Positions 33,716 to 42,616 of a DNA stretch of 64,000 nucleotides are shown here, in pieces. Positions within the stretch are counted from its first letter, which is position 1. Every line of letters begins with the position of its first letter. Made by a program: the position numbers and the translations under genes. Source of the stretch: DATBLE01 sp046732255 (GTDB taxonomy: Bacteria; Actinomycetota; Thermoleophilia; Gaiellales; Gaiellaceae); contig JBKPMR010000017.1 of assembly GCA_046732255.1 (NCBI GenBank), positions 1-64,000 on the forward strand, written 5' to 3'. The notes beneath the pieces are model-generated. The model saw only the letters and a list, made by a program, of their open reading frames with translations. It was not told the origin of the DNA and searched no databases.

Positions 33716-35012
33716 GCTGACCCAGATCCTCCGGCGTGGCCAGGTGCGCTTTCGCCTGCCCAGCGTCTCTGCCGCCGTCTACCGTGGCGACGAGACGGTC
33801 TGGGCGGAGACGGTCGGGATCGCCGACGACACCGGCCGCGAGGCCACGCCCGACACCCAGTACCGGATCGGCTCGATCACGAAGACCTTCACGGCCGCTG
33901 CCGTGCTCCTGCTTCGCGAGGAGGGCAGGCTGGAGCTCGACGATCCGATCGAACGAAACCTCCCCGATGCGCGCTTCGGCGAGCTCACGCTGCGCCGACT
34001 CCTCGCCCACAGCTCCGGCCTTCAGCGAGAGCCGCCCGGCGAGGTCTGGGAGACGCTGGAGTTCCCGAAGGGCGACGAGCTGCTCGCGCAGCTCGCCGAC
34101 GCCGAGCTCGTGCTTCCCGCCGGCGAGCGTTGGCACTATTCGAATCTCGCCTACGCACTGCTCGGTGAGATCGTCGCCCGGGTCACCGGTACCGCGTTTA
34201 CGGACTTCGTCGACGAACGGCTGATCGGGCCGCTCGGCCTGACCCGAACGACCTGGCAGTCGGTCGAGCCGGCCGCCCGCGGGTACTACGTCGATCCCTA
34301 CGCACGGACGCTCCGACCGGAGCCCACGCTCGAGGGCGGCGGGGTCGAGGCGGTCGGCAGCCTGTGGAGCACGCCGTCCGACCTCTGCCGGTGGGCACGT
34401 CACCTCGCCTCGATCGAGGCGATGCACCAGGTGCAGATCATGGACGACCCGGAGGCGTGGACGCTCGGGCACGGGCTCGGGCTGCAGCTCGCACGCCGCG
34501 GCGACCGCGTCTTCTTCGGCCACGGCGGCGCGATGCCAGGCTTTCTCGCGATGCTGCTCGGCCGGCGCGCCGAAGGGATCGGCGCCGGGCTGGTCACGAA
34601 CGCGTCGACTCCTGCAGCCGCAGTCGAGGAGATCACCGCCGACCTGGCCGAGAAGGCGTTGGAGCTCTATGCGGCCGACGAGGACGAGTGGCGTCCGGAG
34701 GCGGAGCCCCCACCGGAGGTTGCGGAGCTCCTGGGGATCTGGTGGACCGAAGGTGTGCCGTTCGTCTTCTGGTGGGAGGGCGGGCAGCTGCGGGCCCGAC
34801 CGACCGAGAACGACAAGCCGCGCGCGGTCTCGGTGTTCGAGGCCGACGGGCCGGACGCCTTCCACGTGGCCGAGGGCCGCGAGCGCGGCGAGCTGCTCCG
34901 GGTCGTCCGCGACCGGCGAGGGGAGATCGAGAAGCTCTACTGGGCGACGTACCCGGTCACCAGGGAGCCGGCCACCTTCGCCAATGATGAGCACAGAGAG
35001 GGACAGGTCTGA
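33702..35012 (+). CDS. Beta-lactamase family (class C-like) serine hydrolase
   Basis: 436 residues. The active-site motifs of the penicillin-recognising family are present: SITK (Ser58/Lys61), YSN (HYSNLAYALLGE) and HGG (FGHGGAMPGF). No signal peptide is seen, so a cytoplasmic esterase or peptidase role is as likely as a lactamase one. The C-terminal 100 residues (VAELLGIWWTEGVPFVFWWE onward) form an extra beta-rich domain. TTG 33702 lies within the aldolase end. The stop codon falls inside the palindrome at 35000-35024, so the last residues (REGQV) are encoded by that repeat. Confidence 0.82.
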   Translation: MQQPELTQILRRGQVRFRLPSVSAAVYRGDETVWAETVGIADDTGREATPDTQYRIGSITKTFTAAAVLLLREEGRLELDDPIERNLPDARFGELTLRRLLAHSSGLQREPPGEVWETLEFPKGDELLAQLADAELVLPAGERWHYSNLAYALLGEIVARVTGTAFTDFVDERLIGPLGLTRTTWQSVEPAARGYYVDPYARTLRPEPTLEGGGVEAVGSLWSTPSDLCRWARHLASIEAMHQVQIMDDPEAWTLGHGLGLQLARRGDRVFFGHGGAMPGFLAMLLGRRAEGIGAGLVTNASTPAAAVEEITADLAEKALELYAADEDEWRPEAEPPPEVAELLGIWWTEGVPFVFWWEGGQLRARPTENDKPRAVSVFEADGPDAFHVAEGRERGELLRVVRDRRGEIEKLYWATYPVTREPATFANDEHREGQV

Positions 35013-35024
35013 CAGACCTGTCCC
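35000..35024. repeat. Perfect 11-bp-arm palindrome, dispersed family A
   Basis: Arms GGGACAGGTCT and AGACCTGTCCC around GAC, then CCGGTTCC, almost identical to the palindrome at 3621-3651. It spans the stop codon of the serine hydrolase gene and lies just before the convergent antiporter gene, so it may also end transcription from both sides. Confidence 0.85.
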
Positions 35025-35031
35025 CGGTTCC

Positions 35032-36069
35032 TCACCGCCCACCCGCCTTGTAGAAGATCGCCGCCGCAATCGCGTACCCGGCGAGGAGGACCCAGCCGCG
35101 CCAGGTGCTCGACCGGCCCTGCCCCAGCATCAGCCCGGCGAGGATCGCCGCGCCGCCCATCACGGCGATCTCCACCTGCCGGAATGCGAACGACAGCGGA
35201 GTGATCGCCCACGAGATGACCGCCACGGCGGGGATCAGGAAGACGGCGACCTGCGCGCTCGACGAGACGGCGATCTCCGTTGCCAGCTTCACACGGCCGC
35301 GCCGGGCGACGATCACGGCACCTCCATGCTCGGCCGCGTTGCCGACGATGGCCACGATGACCGCGGCGACGAAGAAGTCGCTCAGGTGAAGGCTCTCGGC
35401 GAACGTCTCGATCGAACCGACGAGGATCTCGGCCACGATCGCGGTCGCGACGGTCGCAACCCCGAGCGTGAGCAAGGTCACCCGCAACGGCCAGCCAGAG
35501 GTGTCGAGATCGGCGCCCGCGTGGAGGAGGCGATGGCGTTGAAGCTGCCAGGCGGTCACTCCGAGGTAGACGAGCAGCAAGACGACCGAGATCGGGATCG
35601 AGAGGACCTCCAACGTGTGATCGCTGACGCCGCCGTTCCAGTCGGCGGCGGCGACGATCGTGAACAGCAACGTGGCCAGGAGCACGAGACCCACCGAGAT
35701 CAGCGCGGAGCTGCGGTCGATCTCCTTCGCCGGGGCGACGACCAACGAACCGCCCAGCACAAGCAGGAGGTTGCCGACGACGCTACCGGTCAGCGAGCCG
35801 CGGACGACCTCGACGAGGCCATCGTTGACTGCGAACAGGGCGATGATCAGCTCCGGAGCATTGCCGAAGGTCGCGTTGAGGAAGCCGCCGATCCCAGGCC
35901 CCGTCTCCTTGGCCGCGTGCTCGGTCGCCTCGCCGATCAGCCAGGCGAGAGGCACGAGCGAGATCGCCGCGAGCGCGAACAGCGCGACGTCGCCGACGTC
36001 GAAGACGAAGCGGATGACGATCGTCATCGGCGCGAGGCCGAGCGATGCCCAGAGGAGCCTGCGCGCCAC
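35032..36069 (-). CDS. Calcium/proton (cation) antiporter, CaCA family
   Basis: 345 residues, about 10-11 membrane helices. The two inverted alpha-repeats are visible as NATFGNAPELIIALFA (about 65) and AIVGNAAEHGGAVIVARRG (about 235). These carry the ion-binding Glu residues of CAX/ChaA-type exchangers. It probably exports Ca2+ or other cations using the proton gradient. It is convergent with the serine hydrolase. Confidence 0.9.
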   Translation of the reverse strand: MARRLLWASLGLAPMTIVIRFVFDVGDVALFALAAISLVPLAWLIGEATEHAAKETGPGIGGFLNATFGNAPELIIALFAVNDGLVEVVRGSLTGSVVGNLLLVLGGSLVVAPAKEIDRSSALISVGLVLLATLLFTIVAAADWNGGVSDHTLEVLSIPISVVLLLVYLGVTAWQLQRHRLLHAGADLDTSGWPLRVTLLTLGVATVATAIVAEILVGSIETFAESLHLSDFFVAAVIVAIVGNAAEHGGAVIVARRGRVKLATEIAVSSSAQVAVFLIPAVAVISWAITPLSFAFRQVEIAVMGGAAILAGLMLGQGRSSTWRGWVLLAGYAIAAAIFYKAGGR

Positions 36070-36167
36070 GAGGGCCTAGCCTACCCAGCCCTCCTGCCCG
36101 CCATGCCTGAACCCGAGCCGTTTGTCAAGACTTGCGGAGCGGAAAACCGGTTGCCCACAATCACGGT

Positions 36168-36575
36168 GTGGAGCTCGCACGCACAGCAGCCCAGTCGCTG
36201 CCGCTGAGGCCTCAGGACGAGGTCGAGTGCCGGCGCTGTGGGGTGCACTGCGACAAGATCGTCTATCCGGCCGCCTGCATCGACCGCGCCTGCCCGTTCG
36301 TCTACGCCTACGAGGAGTTCGGACACACCTACATCGGCTGCATGCAGAAGGTCTACGAAGTGGAGATCGACGTCGACCTGCTCCGCGAGGCCGAGGCACG
36401 ACGGGGAGGCTTCGGCGCGGTGCGCTCGGTCCGCCAACCGCTGCCGATGTGCCGGGTCGAGGTCGAGGAGACCTACCACAACCGCACCGACGATCTCGGC
36501 TGCCTGAACCCCGAGTTCTCGGAGCTCCCGCTCGACCGCCCGACGTTCCGGGTCTTCGCGCAAATAAACAGCTAG
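36168..36575 (+). CDS. Cys-rich conserved hypothetical protein
   Basis: 135 residues from GTG 36168 (ATG 36132 would add 12). The N-terminal part has a dense cysteine set: ECRRCGVHCDKIVYPAACID, CPFVYAY and YIGCMQKVYEVEIDVD; later cysteines are in LPMCRVEVEETYHN and LGCLNPEF. The spacing suggests a zinc- or iron-binding domain. The family is not recognised. A short perfect hairpin follows the stop directly. Confidence 0.7.
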   Translation: MELARTAAQSLPLRPQDEVECRRCGVHCDKIVYPAACIDRACPFVYAYEEFGHTYIGCMQKVYEVEIDVDLLREAEARRGGFGAVRSVRQPLPMCRVEVEETYHNRTDDLGCLNPEFSELPLDRPTFRVFAQINS

Positions 36576-36591
36576 GCCCGCCGCGCGGGCC
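36575..36591 (+). terminator. Hairpin at the end of the Cys-rich gene
   Basis: GGCCCGC and GCGGGCC (7 bp) around CGC begin at the last base of the stop codon. It probably serves the convergent pair (Cys-rich gene and nfo). Confidence 0.6.
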
Positions 36592-36656
36592 GTATCAGCT
36601 TCGGCCCTGACCGAAGGGGCAGGGGCCAGGCATTGGTCCGAGCTGAGAGAACGCCT

Positions 36657-37505
36657 TCAGGAGGCAAGGCTGCGCTCGTGCAGCGCGCGCAGCTTCTTCA
36701 TCTCGCCGGCGTCGGCGCCGTGGCCGTCCGGGCCCGGTACCTCCATGACCGCAGGCAGTCCCTGGAGGGCGGGGTGGCCGAGGAACGTGCCGAGCCCTTT
36801 GCCCAGCTCGCCCTCGAGGATGTTGGCGTGGCGGTCGCGGTTCGACCCGAGCGGTGCGTCCGCGTCGTTGATGTGGAGCGCTCGAAGCCGGTCGAGCCCG
36901 ATCCGCTTGTCGACCTCGCCGAGCAGTCCGTCGAGGGCGGCGCGGTCGGTGACGTCGTAGCCCGAGACCCACAGATGACAGGAGTCGAGGCAGATGCCGA
37001 GCCGCTCGTGGCCTCCGCACTCCTCGAACAGCGCGACCAGCTCGTCCAGGGAGCGTCCGATCGTCGCGCCCGCGCCGGCCGAGTTCTCCATCAGCAGCCA
37101 GGTGGCGTCGGAGCAGTGACCGAGGACCTCCTTCATCGCCGGGACGGCGCGCGCAAGTCCCGCGTCGAACCCGGCGCCCTGGTGCGAGCCGACGTGGAAG
37201 ATCACGCCGTCCGCCTCGATCGCGCACGCCGCGTCCATCGTCGAGCTCATCGTCGTGACGCTCTTCTCGTAGAAGTCGTCGTTCGGGCTGGCGAGGTTCA
37301 CGAGGTAGAGGGCGTGGATGACGACTGCGCCGATTCCGAGTTCCTGCCTCCGCTTGCGGAAGGCGGCGAGGTCGGCGGGGTCGTGGTCGGGGAAGCGCCA
37401 CGCGCGCGGGCTCTGGACGAAGAGCTGGAGGGAGTCCGCTCCCAGCTCGTCGGCGCGCTCGAGGGCCTTCTTGATCCCACCGGAGCAGTGTGTGCCGAGG
37501 AGCAC
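36657..37505 (-). CDS. nfo: Deoxyribonuclease IV (AP endonuclease, Nfo family)
   Basis: 282 residues. TIM-barrel metal enzyme: LLGTHCSGGIKKALERADEL, VIHALYLVNLASPNDDFYEK, VIFHVGSHQGAG, LLMENSAGAGATIG, GICLDSCHLWVSGYDV, LHINDADAPLGSNRDRHANI and AVMEVPGPDGHG carry the trinuclear zinc ligands. It cleaves DNA 5' to abasic sites in base excision repair. GTG 37505 is chosen because family members start one or two residues before LLGTH; GTG 37523 would abut the divergent MFS start by one base. Confidence 0.9.
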   Translation of the reverse strand: MLLGTHCSGGIKKALERADELGADSLQLFVQSPRAWRFPDHDPADLAAFRKRRQELGIGAVVIHALYLVNLASPNDDFYEKSVTTMSSTMDAACAIEADGVIFHVGSHQGAGFDAGLARAVPAMKEVLGHCSDATWLLMENSAGAGATIGRSLDELVALFEECGGHERLGICLDSCHLWVSGYDVTDRAALDGLLGEVDKRIGLDRLRALHINDADAPLGSNRDRHANILEGELGKGLGTFLGHPALQGLPAVMEVPGPDGHGADAGEMKKLRALHERSLAS

Positions 37506-37524
37506 GGGACGTACGCTACCCACC

Positions 37525-38778
37525 GTGCCGAGCCTGACCCTCCGCGGGCGACTGGGGCCTCTTCTCGAGCGCGACTACCGCCTGCTCTTCTCGGCGACGA
37601 CGGTGACGACGCTCGGGGATGCAGTCGCCGGGATCGCCCTCACCTTCGCGGTCCTCGATCTCACCCACCGCGCGACCGACGTCGGCATCGTGCTGGCGGT
37701 ACGGCAGGGGGCGAATGCGCTCACCGTCCTCGGCGGGGGCGTCCTCGCGGACCGGCTGCCGCGGAACCTCGTGCTCGTCGGCGCCGCACTCGTCCAGGGG
37801 GCTGCTCAGGCTGCGACCGCAGCGCTGGTTCTGTCCGGCAGCGCGACGATCGCGCTGCTGGTCGTCTGTCAGGCCCTGTACGGCGTGGGGGACGGGTTCG
37901 TGATCCCGGCGGAGACGGGTCTCGTCCCACAGACGGTTAGTCCCGCACGGCTGCAGCAGGCGAATGCGCTCCGGGGGCTCTCACGGAACTTCGTCTTCAT
38001 CCTCGGTCCGGCGATCGGCGGGACGATCGTCGCCGCCGGTAGTCCCGGGGTGGCGTTGGCTGTCGACGCGGCGTCCTTCCTCGGGGCCGCGATCCTGCTC
38101 GCGCAGATTCGCATCCCGCCGCGCGCCGAAGTGCTTCCGGCGTTCCGCTTCTTCCACGAGCTGCGCGAGGGCTGGCGGGAGTTCACCGCCCGCACGTGGC
38201 TCTGGTCGACGGTGATCATCTTCGGCCTCGGTAACGTCTTCTTCATGTTCTGGCCGGTGCTCGGGCCGACGATCATGCGAGGGGAGCACGGGCAGTCGGG
38301 CGGCGCGAAGGCCTGGGCGACGATCCTCGTCGTGAATGGGATCGGCGCCGTCGTCGGCGGCCTCGTGGCACTGCGGCACCGGCCGCGGCTCCCGCTCGTC
38401 GCCTGCATCCTCTGGCCGACTCTCTGCACGCTCGAGCTCGCCGCGCTGGCGCTGCACGCGGCGACGTGGGTGATCGCCGGAGCGTCGTTCTTCGCCGGTT
38501 TGGCGATCGCCGTCCACCTGACCCTGTGGTTCACGGTCTTCCAGCGGGAGGTGCCCGAGCACGCGCAGTCGCGGGTCAGCTCGTACGACTCGCTCGGCTC
38601 CTTCGTCCTCACCCCGCTGGGTCTCGCGATCGCCGGGCCTGTCGCCGTGGCGATCGGCACCTCGAACGCGCTGTGGCTCGCGGCCGCTTCGATCCTCGTC
38701 GGCAACGCGAGCATGCTGCTGATCCCCTCGGTCTGGCGGGTCGGCCGGGTCGGAACGCCGTCTACCATCACCGCATGA
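37525..38778 (+). CDS. MFS transporter
   Basis: 417 residues with about 12 membrane helices. It contains the MFS loop-2 motif GGGVLADRLPRNLVLVGAAL and begins LERDYRLLFSATTVTTLGDA, typical of the enterobactin-exporter-like/DHA3 group of drug or siderophore exporters. The substrate is not known. The GTG start is 19 bp from the divergent nfo start. It overlaps gltX by 4 nt, so the two are translated together. Confidence 0.85.
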   Translation: MPSLTLRGRLGPLLERDYRLLFSATTVTTLGDAVAGIALTFAVLDLTHRATDVGIVLAVRQGANALTVLGGGVLADRLPRNLVLVGAALVQGAAQAATAALVLSGSATIALLVVCQALYGVGDGFVIPAETGLVPQTVSPARLQQANALRGLSRNFVFILGPAIGGTIVAAGSPGVALAVDAASFLGAAILLAQIRIPPRAEVLPAFRFFHELREGWREFTARTWLWSTVIIFGLGNVFFMFWPVLGPTIMRGEHGQSGGAKAWATILVVNGIGAVVGGLVALRHRPRLPLVACILWPTLCTLELAALALHAATWVIAGASFFAGLAIAVHLTLWFTVFQREVPEHAQSRVSSYDSLGSFVLTPLGLAIAGPVAVAIGTSNALWLAAASILVGNASMLLIPSVWRVGRVGTPSTITA

Positions 38779-40037
38779 CGCTCCGTGTGCGCATGGCCCC
38801 GAGCCCGACCGGGTTGCTGCACATCGGCGGCGTGAGGACGTTCCTGTTCAACTGGCTCTTCGCCCGCGGCCGCGGCGGCGAGTGCCTGCTGCGGATCGAG
38901 AACACCGACACGAGCCGCGAGGTCGCGGAGGCGACCGAGCAGATCCAGCGCTCGCTCGCCTGGCTCGGGATCGACTGGGACGGCCCGGTCACCTTCCAGC
39001 TCGACGCGATGGACCGCTGCCGCGAGCTGGCGCGGCAGCTCGTCGCGTCCGGCCACGCCTACGAGGACGGGGGCGCGATCCGCTTCCGGATGCCGGACGA
39101 CGGGACGACCGCCTGGGACGACGCCGTGCTCGGCCCGATCGAGGTGCCGAACGAGAAGCTCGAGGACGTGGTGCTCGTCCGCTCGGACGGGCGGCCGACC
39201 TACAACTTCGCCAATCCGGTCGAGGACATGGACGACGCGATCACGCACGTGATCCGCGGCCGCGACCACGTCTCGAACACGCCGAAGCAGCTTCAGATCC
39301 TGGCTGCGCTCGGGCACGACCCTCCGGTCTACGGACACGTCCCGGACGTGCTCGGCGACGACGGGAAGAAGCTGTCGAAGCGGCACGGCGCGACCTCGGT
39401 CGACGAGTTCCGGGCGGCCGGCTACCTCCCCCAGGCGCTGATGAACTTCCTCGCGTTGCTCGGCTGGGCGCCCGACGGCGAGACGACGATCATGTCGCCG
39501 GACGAGCTCGTCGAGCGGTTCACGCTCGAGCGGGTCGGTGCGAGCCCGGCGACGCTCGACTACCAGAAGCTCGACTGGATGAACGGCGTCTACCTGCGTG
39601 CGCTCGACACCGACGGGTACGCGGACGCGCTCGTCGCGTATCTGCGCGAGCAGGGCTACGACTGGCCGGAGGAGCGGATCCGCGCGGCGGCGGCGCTCGT
39701 CCAGGAGAAGATCGAGCGTCTCGGGCAGTTCCCCGACTTCGCCGGGTTCTTCTTCGAGCGGCGGAACGGCTACGACCGGGCCGTACTCGACGGGAGCGTG
39801 CTCGCCGCCGCCGAGGAGACGCTCGCCCGCCTGGAGCCGTTCACCGCGGAAACGATCGAGCAGGCGCTGCGCGACCTCGCCGACCGGATCGGCCAGAAGC
39901 CGCGGCAGGCGTTCCAGCCCATCCGCGTCGCCGTCACCGGTTCGACCGTCTCGCCCGGGCTCTTCGAGAGCATCGAGCTGCTCGGCCGCGAGGAGACGCT
40001 GGCCCGGATCAGAGACGCGCGCGCGGCTGCGTCGTAG
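38775..40037 (+). CDS. gltX: Glutamate--tRNA ligase
   Basis: 420 residues, shorter than the usual 460-490. Class I synthetase signatures: RMAPSPTGLLHIGGVRTFLF (HIGH-type) and DDGKKLSKRHGATS (KMSKS-type, about 205). ITHVIRGRDHVSNTPKQLQI lies between them, and the C-terminal anticodon-binding helices are compact. It charges tRNA-Glu (and tRNA-Gln if the GatCAB route is used). ATG 38775 overlaps the MFS stop. The 3' end overlaps a convergent gene by 29 nt. Confidence 0.93.
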   Translation: MTLRVRMAPSPTGLLHIGGVRTFLFNWLFARGRGGECLLRIENTDTSREVAEATEQIQRSLAWLGIDWDGPVTFQLDAMDRCRELARQLVASGHAYEDGGAIRFRMPDDGTTAWDDAVLGPIEVPNEKLEDVVLVRSDGRPTYNFANPVEDMDDAITHVIRGRDHVSNTPKQLQILAALGHDPPVYGHVPDVLGDDGKKLSKRHGATSVDEFRAAGYLPQALMNFLALLGWAPDGETTIMSPDELVERFTLERVGASPATLDYQKLDWMNGVYLRALDTDGYADALVAYLREQGYDWPEERIRAAAALVQEKIERLGQFPDFAGFFFERRNGYDRAVLDGSVLAAAEETLARLEPFTAETIEQALRDLADRIGQKPRQAFQPIRVAVTGSTVSPGLFESIELLGREETLARIRDARAAAS

Positions 40038-40599
40038 TGCGGCGCGGGCGGTGGACGAGCAGGCCGCCGACGACGAGGGCGATCCCGGCCGCCCAGAGCG
40101 GCCAGACGATCAGGGCGGCGCCGGCGACGAACGTGATCGCGCCGAGGACGACGAGGGCGCTGGCGACCGCGGCCGAGTACGGCTTCGCTTCCGGCTCGGG
40201 CTGCGGCTCCGGCTGGTCGCCCAGGCGCATCCGGGCGAGCCGGACGCGGAAGAGCGAGCCTCGCCACTCGAACAGCAGCTCGTTCCCCGCCTCGCGGCCG
40301 CCGTCCTCGATCGCCTCGATCATCTCGCCGGTCGCTTCCCTGGCGTCGACAAGCGAGTCGCGGAGCTCGTCGTGCGCGGCACGCGAGACGACCGGCGGCT
40401 CGACCCCGTCGAGAAGCTCGGCCGACCGGTGGAGGCGGTACTGGAGTGCACGCAGCGGGCCGAGAGCGTCCTCGTCCAGTCGTTGCGGCTCTGCGGCGAT
40501 CGAGTCGAGCGCGCGCAGCGTGCGCGAGAGGCCGCTCCAGAAGCCGGCCATCGTGCCCGCGTATTGCCGGGCGGTGCTGGTGCCGGAGGTCTGCCGCAC
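40009..40599 (-). CDS. Membrane protein with two C-terminal helices, unknown
   Basis: 196 residues. The N-terminal about 120 are soluble and helical (LSRTLRALDSIAAEPQRLDE, DSLVDAREATGEMIEAIEDG). A Pro/Glu spacer (QPEPQPEPEAKP) and two adjacent hydrophobic segments (VASALVVLGAITFVAGAALI, AAGIALVVGGLLV) follow. No family is recognised. Internal starts near 40551 (MAGFWSGL) are possible. Convergent overlap with gltX. Confidence 0.6.
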   Translation of the reverse strand: MRQTSGTSTARQYAGTMAGFWSGLSRTLRALDSIAAEPQRLDEDALGPLRALQYRLHRSAELLDGVEPPVVSRAAHDELRDSLVDAREATGEMIEAIEDGGREAGNELLFEWRGSLFRVRLARMRLGDQPEPQPEPEAKPYSAAVASALVVLGAITFVAGAALIVWPLWAAGIALVVGGLLVHRPRRTTTQPRARL

Positions 40600-40637
40600 C
40601 GCGTGCGATCATATCCGGCCGCTAGACTCGTGCAGCC

Positions 40638-41024
40638 GTGGGGGGCGGGAACGCAGCAACGGTGCTGGTTCTGGACGACGACCCGTCGCTGCGGATGCTG
40701 TGCCGGGTCAACCTCGAGCTCGACGGCTACCGCGTCCGCGAGGCGGAATCGATCGCACAGGCGCGCGTGGCCCTGGCGTCCGGTGCGGTCGACGTCATCC
40801 TCCTCGACGTCCACCTCGAGGACGGCGACGGCCGCGACCTCCTCCTCGAGCTCGGACCGGATCGTCCGCCGGCGGCGCTGTTCACCGGCAGCGAGCCGGC
40901 CGCCGCGGTGGCGGGGGTCGCCGATGCCGTCATCCCGAAGCCGTTCGAGCTCGGGCTGCTCCGGGCGACGGTCGAGGATCTCCTGTCTCGGGTGCGGCCG
41001 GCGCAGGTAGATTCCGGTCGGTGA
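40638..41024 (+). CDS. Stand-alone response regulator receiver protein
   Basis: 128 residues, a single receiver domain. Acidic pocket VLVLDDDPS (13-15), phosphoacceptor Asp57 in VILLDVHLEDGDG, Thr in LFTGSEP and Lys in VIPKPFEL are all present, so it should be phosphorylatable. There is no output domain. No histidine kinase is nearby; the gene overlaps the peptidase downstream by 4 nt (GTGA), implying joint expression. Confidence 0.88.
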   Translation: MGGGNAATVLVLDDDPSLRMLCRVNLELDGYRVREAESIAQARVALASGAVDVILLDVHLEDGDGRDLLLELGPDRPPAALFTGSEPAAAVAGVADAVIPKPFELGLLRATVEDLLSRVRPAQVDSGR

Positions 41025-42529
41025 CGGCGACCGGGGTCTACACACCACTCGACTACGAGGCGCGCCTGAAGCAGTTCCTCTTCGAGAGCTCGGAGGAGGG
41101 GCGGGCGGTTCGGGTCGGCGAGAAGGAGACCTCGGAGCAGGCGGAGATCGTCGCCCGCTACGCCGATCTCTTCACCCGCGACCAGTTCGACGCGCTGCGC
41201 GAGGCCGAGGAAGGGACAGAAGGTGACCGGGAGCAGCTCTACCGGCTGCGCAAGGTCTGTGAGGGCGGAATCGTCGCCGCCGAGCTCGTCGAGCGCGAGG
41301 ACGAGCTGGAGAACCGCCAGCTCGCCGCTCGCCTGACGTTCCGCGACGAGGAGCTCCCGCTCCGCACGGCGCAGGCGAAGCTGGCCGTCCTGCACGCGTA
41401 CGCCGACCGCGAGGAGCTGGGCGAGGTGTTCGCCGACCTGAACGCGACGTTCAACGAGGACCGCCTCGAGCTGGCGCGCGCCGGGGAGGAGCTCGCGGCC
41501 GAGCTCTCCGGCGAGCCCGACCCGATCGCCCGCAACGAGGAGGAGAAGGCGATCTCGCTCCGCACCCTGGCCGCCGCCCTGAACGAGGCGGCCGCCGCGT
41601 CCGAGCAGGCGTACCTGGGCATGCGCGAGACCTGGTTCGAGCGGGTGCTCGGGTCCGACCGCGAGGATGTGCCGCGCTCGTACCACATGGCGTATGTGCG
41701 GCGGCTCTCTCCGCTCGAGTCGACCTACACGAAGGAGCGCGCGACCGACGTGTGCCTCGAGACGCTGAAGGAGCTCGGCTTCGACCTTGCCGGCGATCCG
41801 AACATCAAGCCCGACCTCGAGGACCGGCCGCAGAAGGCGCCTCGCGCCTGCGTGATCGCGTCTGACCCGCCGTCCGTGGTCCACCTGATCACCCGCGCGC
41901 AGGGCGGGCTCCACGACTACCAGGCGTTCCTGCACGAGGCCGGCCACGCACTCCACTACGCGGGCTGCGACCCGTCGCTTCCGTACACCTTCCGGCGTCT
42001 CTCCCGCGACCACGCGCTGACGGAGATCTACTCGTACATCGTCGAGGCGATCTCACGCGAGCCGGGCTGGCATGCGCTCCACTTCGGACTCTCCGACGAG
42101 GAAGCTGCCCGAAACGCAGAGGCGACCACGTTTCTCGAGGCGCTCCTGTACCGGCGCTACGCGGCCAAGCTCGAGTTCGAGCTCGAGTTCTGGGGCCGTT
42201 TCCACGACGACGGCGGCACGCCGGACGGGTATGCCGAGAGGCTGACCGCCGCCACCGGCGTCCGCTACCGCTCGGACGGATTCATCTCCGACATGGACGC
42301 CGGCTTCTACTCCGCCGACTACCTCCGCGCGTGGGTCCGCTCATCCCAGCTGCGCGCACGGCTCGTCGAGGAGGTCGGCGAGGACTGGTGGCGGAGCCCC
42401 GAAACCGGCGAGCGGCTGCGCGCGCTCTTCTTCGAGGGGACGAAGCCGTCGAGCGAGGAGCTCGCCGCCCGGCTCGGCTTCGACCCGCTCGACATGGGCC
42501 CGCTGCTGCACGAGTTAGGCTGCTCGTAG
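41021..42529 (+). CDS. M3-like zinc metallopeptidase
   Basis: 502 residues. Long helical N-terminal region, then the zinc motif YQAFLHEAGHALHYAGCD (about 305) and a downstream LTEIYSYIVEAI with the likely third-ligand Glu. This resembles the M3/oligoendopeptidase F fold, but the sequence is divergent, so substrate is open. No signal peptide: cytoplasmic. GTG 41021 overlaps the response regulator stop; the very long upstream open frame (to 38882) is a shadow of gltX and others. Confidence 0.8.
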   Translation: MTATGVYTPLDYEARLKQFLFESSEEGRAVRVGEKETSEQAEIVARYADLFTRDQFDALREAEEGTEGDREQLYRLRKVCEGGIVAAELVEREDELENRQLAARLTFRDEELPLRTAQAKLAVLHAYADREELGEVFADLNATFNEDRLELARAGEELAAELSGEPDPIARNEEEKAISLRTLAAALNEAAAASEQAYLGMRETWFERVLGSDREDVPRSYHMAYVRRLSPLESTYTKERATDVCLETLKELGFDLAGDPNIKPDLEDRPQKAPRACVIASDPPSVVHLITRAQGGLHDYQAFLHEAGHALHYAGCDPSLPYTFRRLSRDHALTEIYSYIVEAISREPGWHALHFGLSDEEAARNAEATTFLEALLYRRYAAKLEFELEFWGRFHDDGGTPDGYAERLTAATGVRYRSDGFISDMDAGFYSADYLRAWVRSSQLRARLVEEVGEDWWRSPETGERLRALFFEGTKPSSEELAARLGFDPLDMGPLLHELGCS

Positions 42530-42616
42530 TTGCGCGCCGACCGGCTCTGCCGGGCGGCGCTGCGAACAGGCACTGCGGCGTAGGAGATCGCCGGCCGGAG
42601 AAGAAGTCGTCCCCGC

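Noticed and set aside
37506..37523. Longer nfo start at GTG 37523
   Set aside because: It would leave one base to the divergent MFS start, and family members begin just before LLGTH, which fits 37505.
38882..41020. 1215-residue reading frame covering gltX and the M3 peptidase
   Set aside because: Only the part from 41021 has protein-like sequence; the upstream portion is an Arg-rich shadow of gltX and the response regulator.
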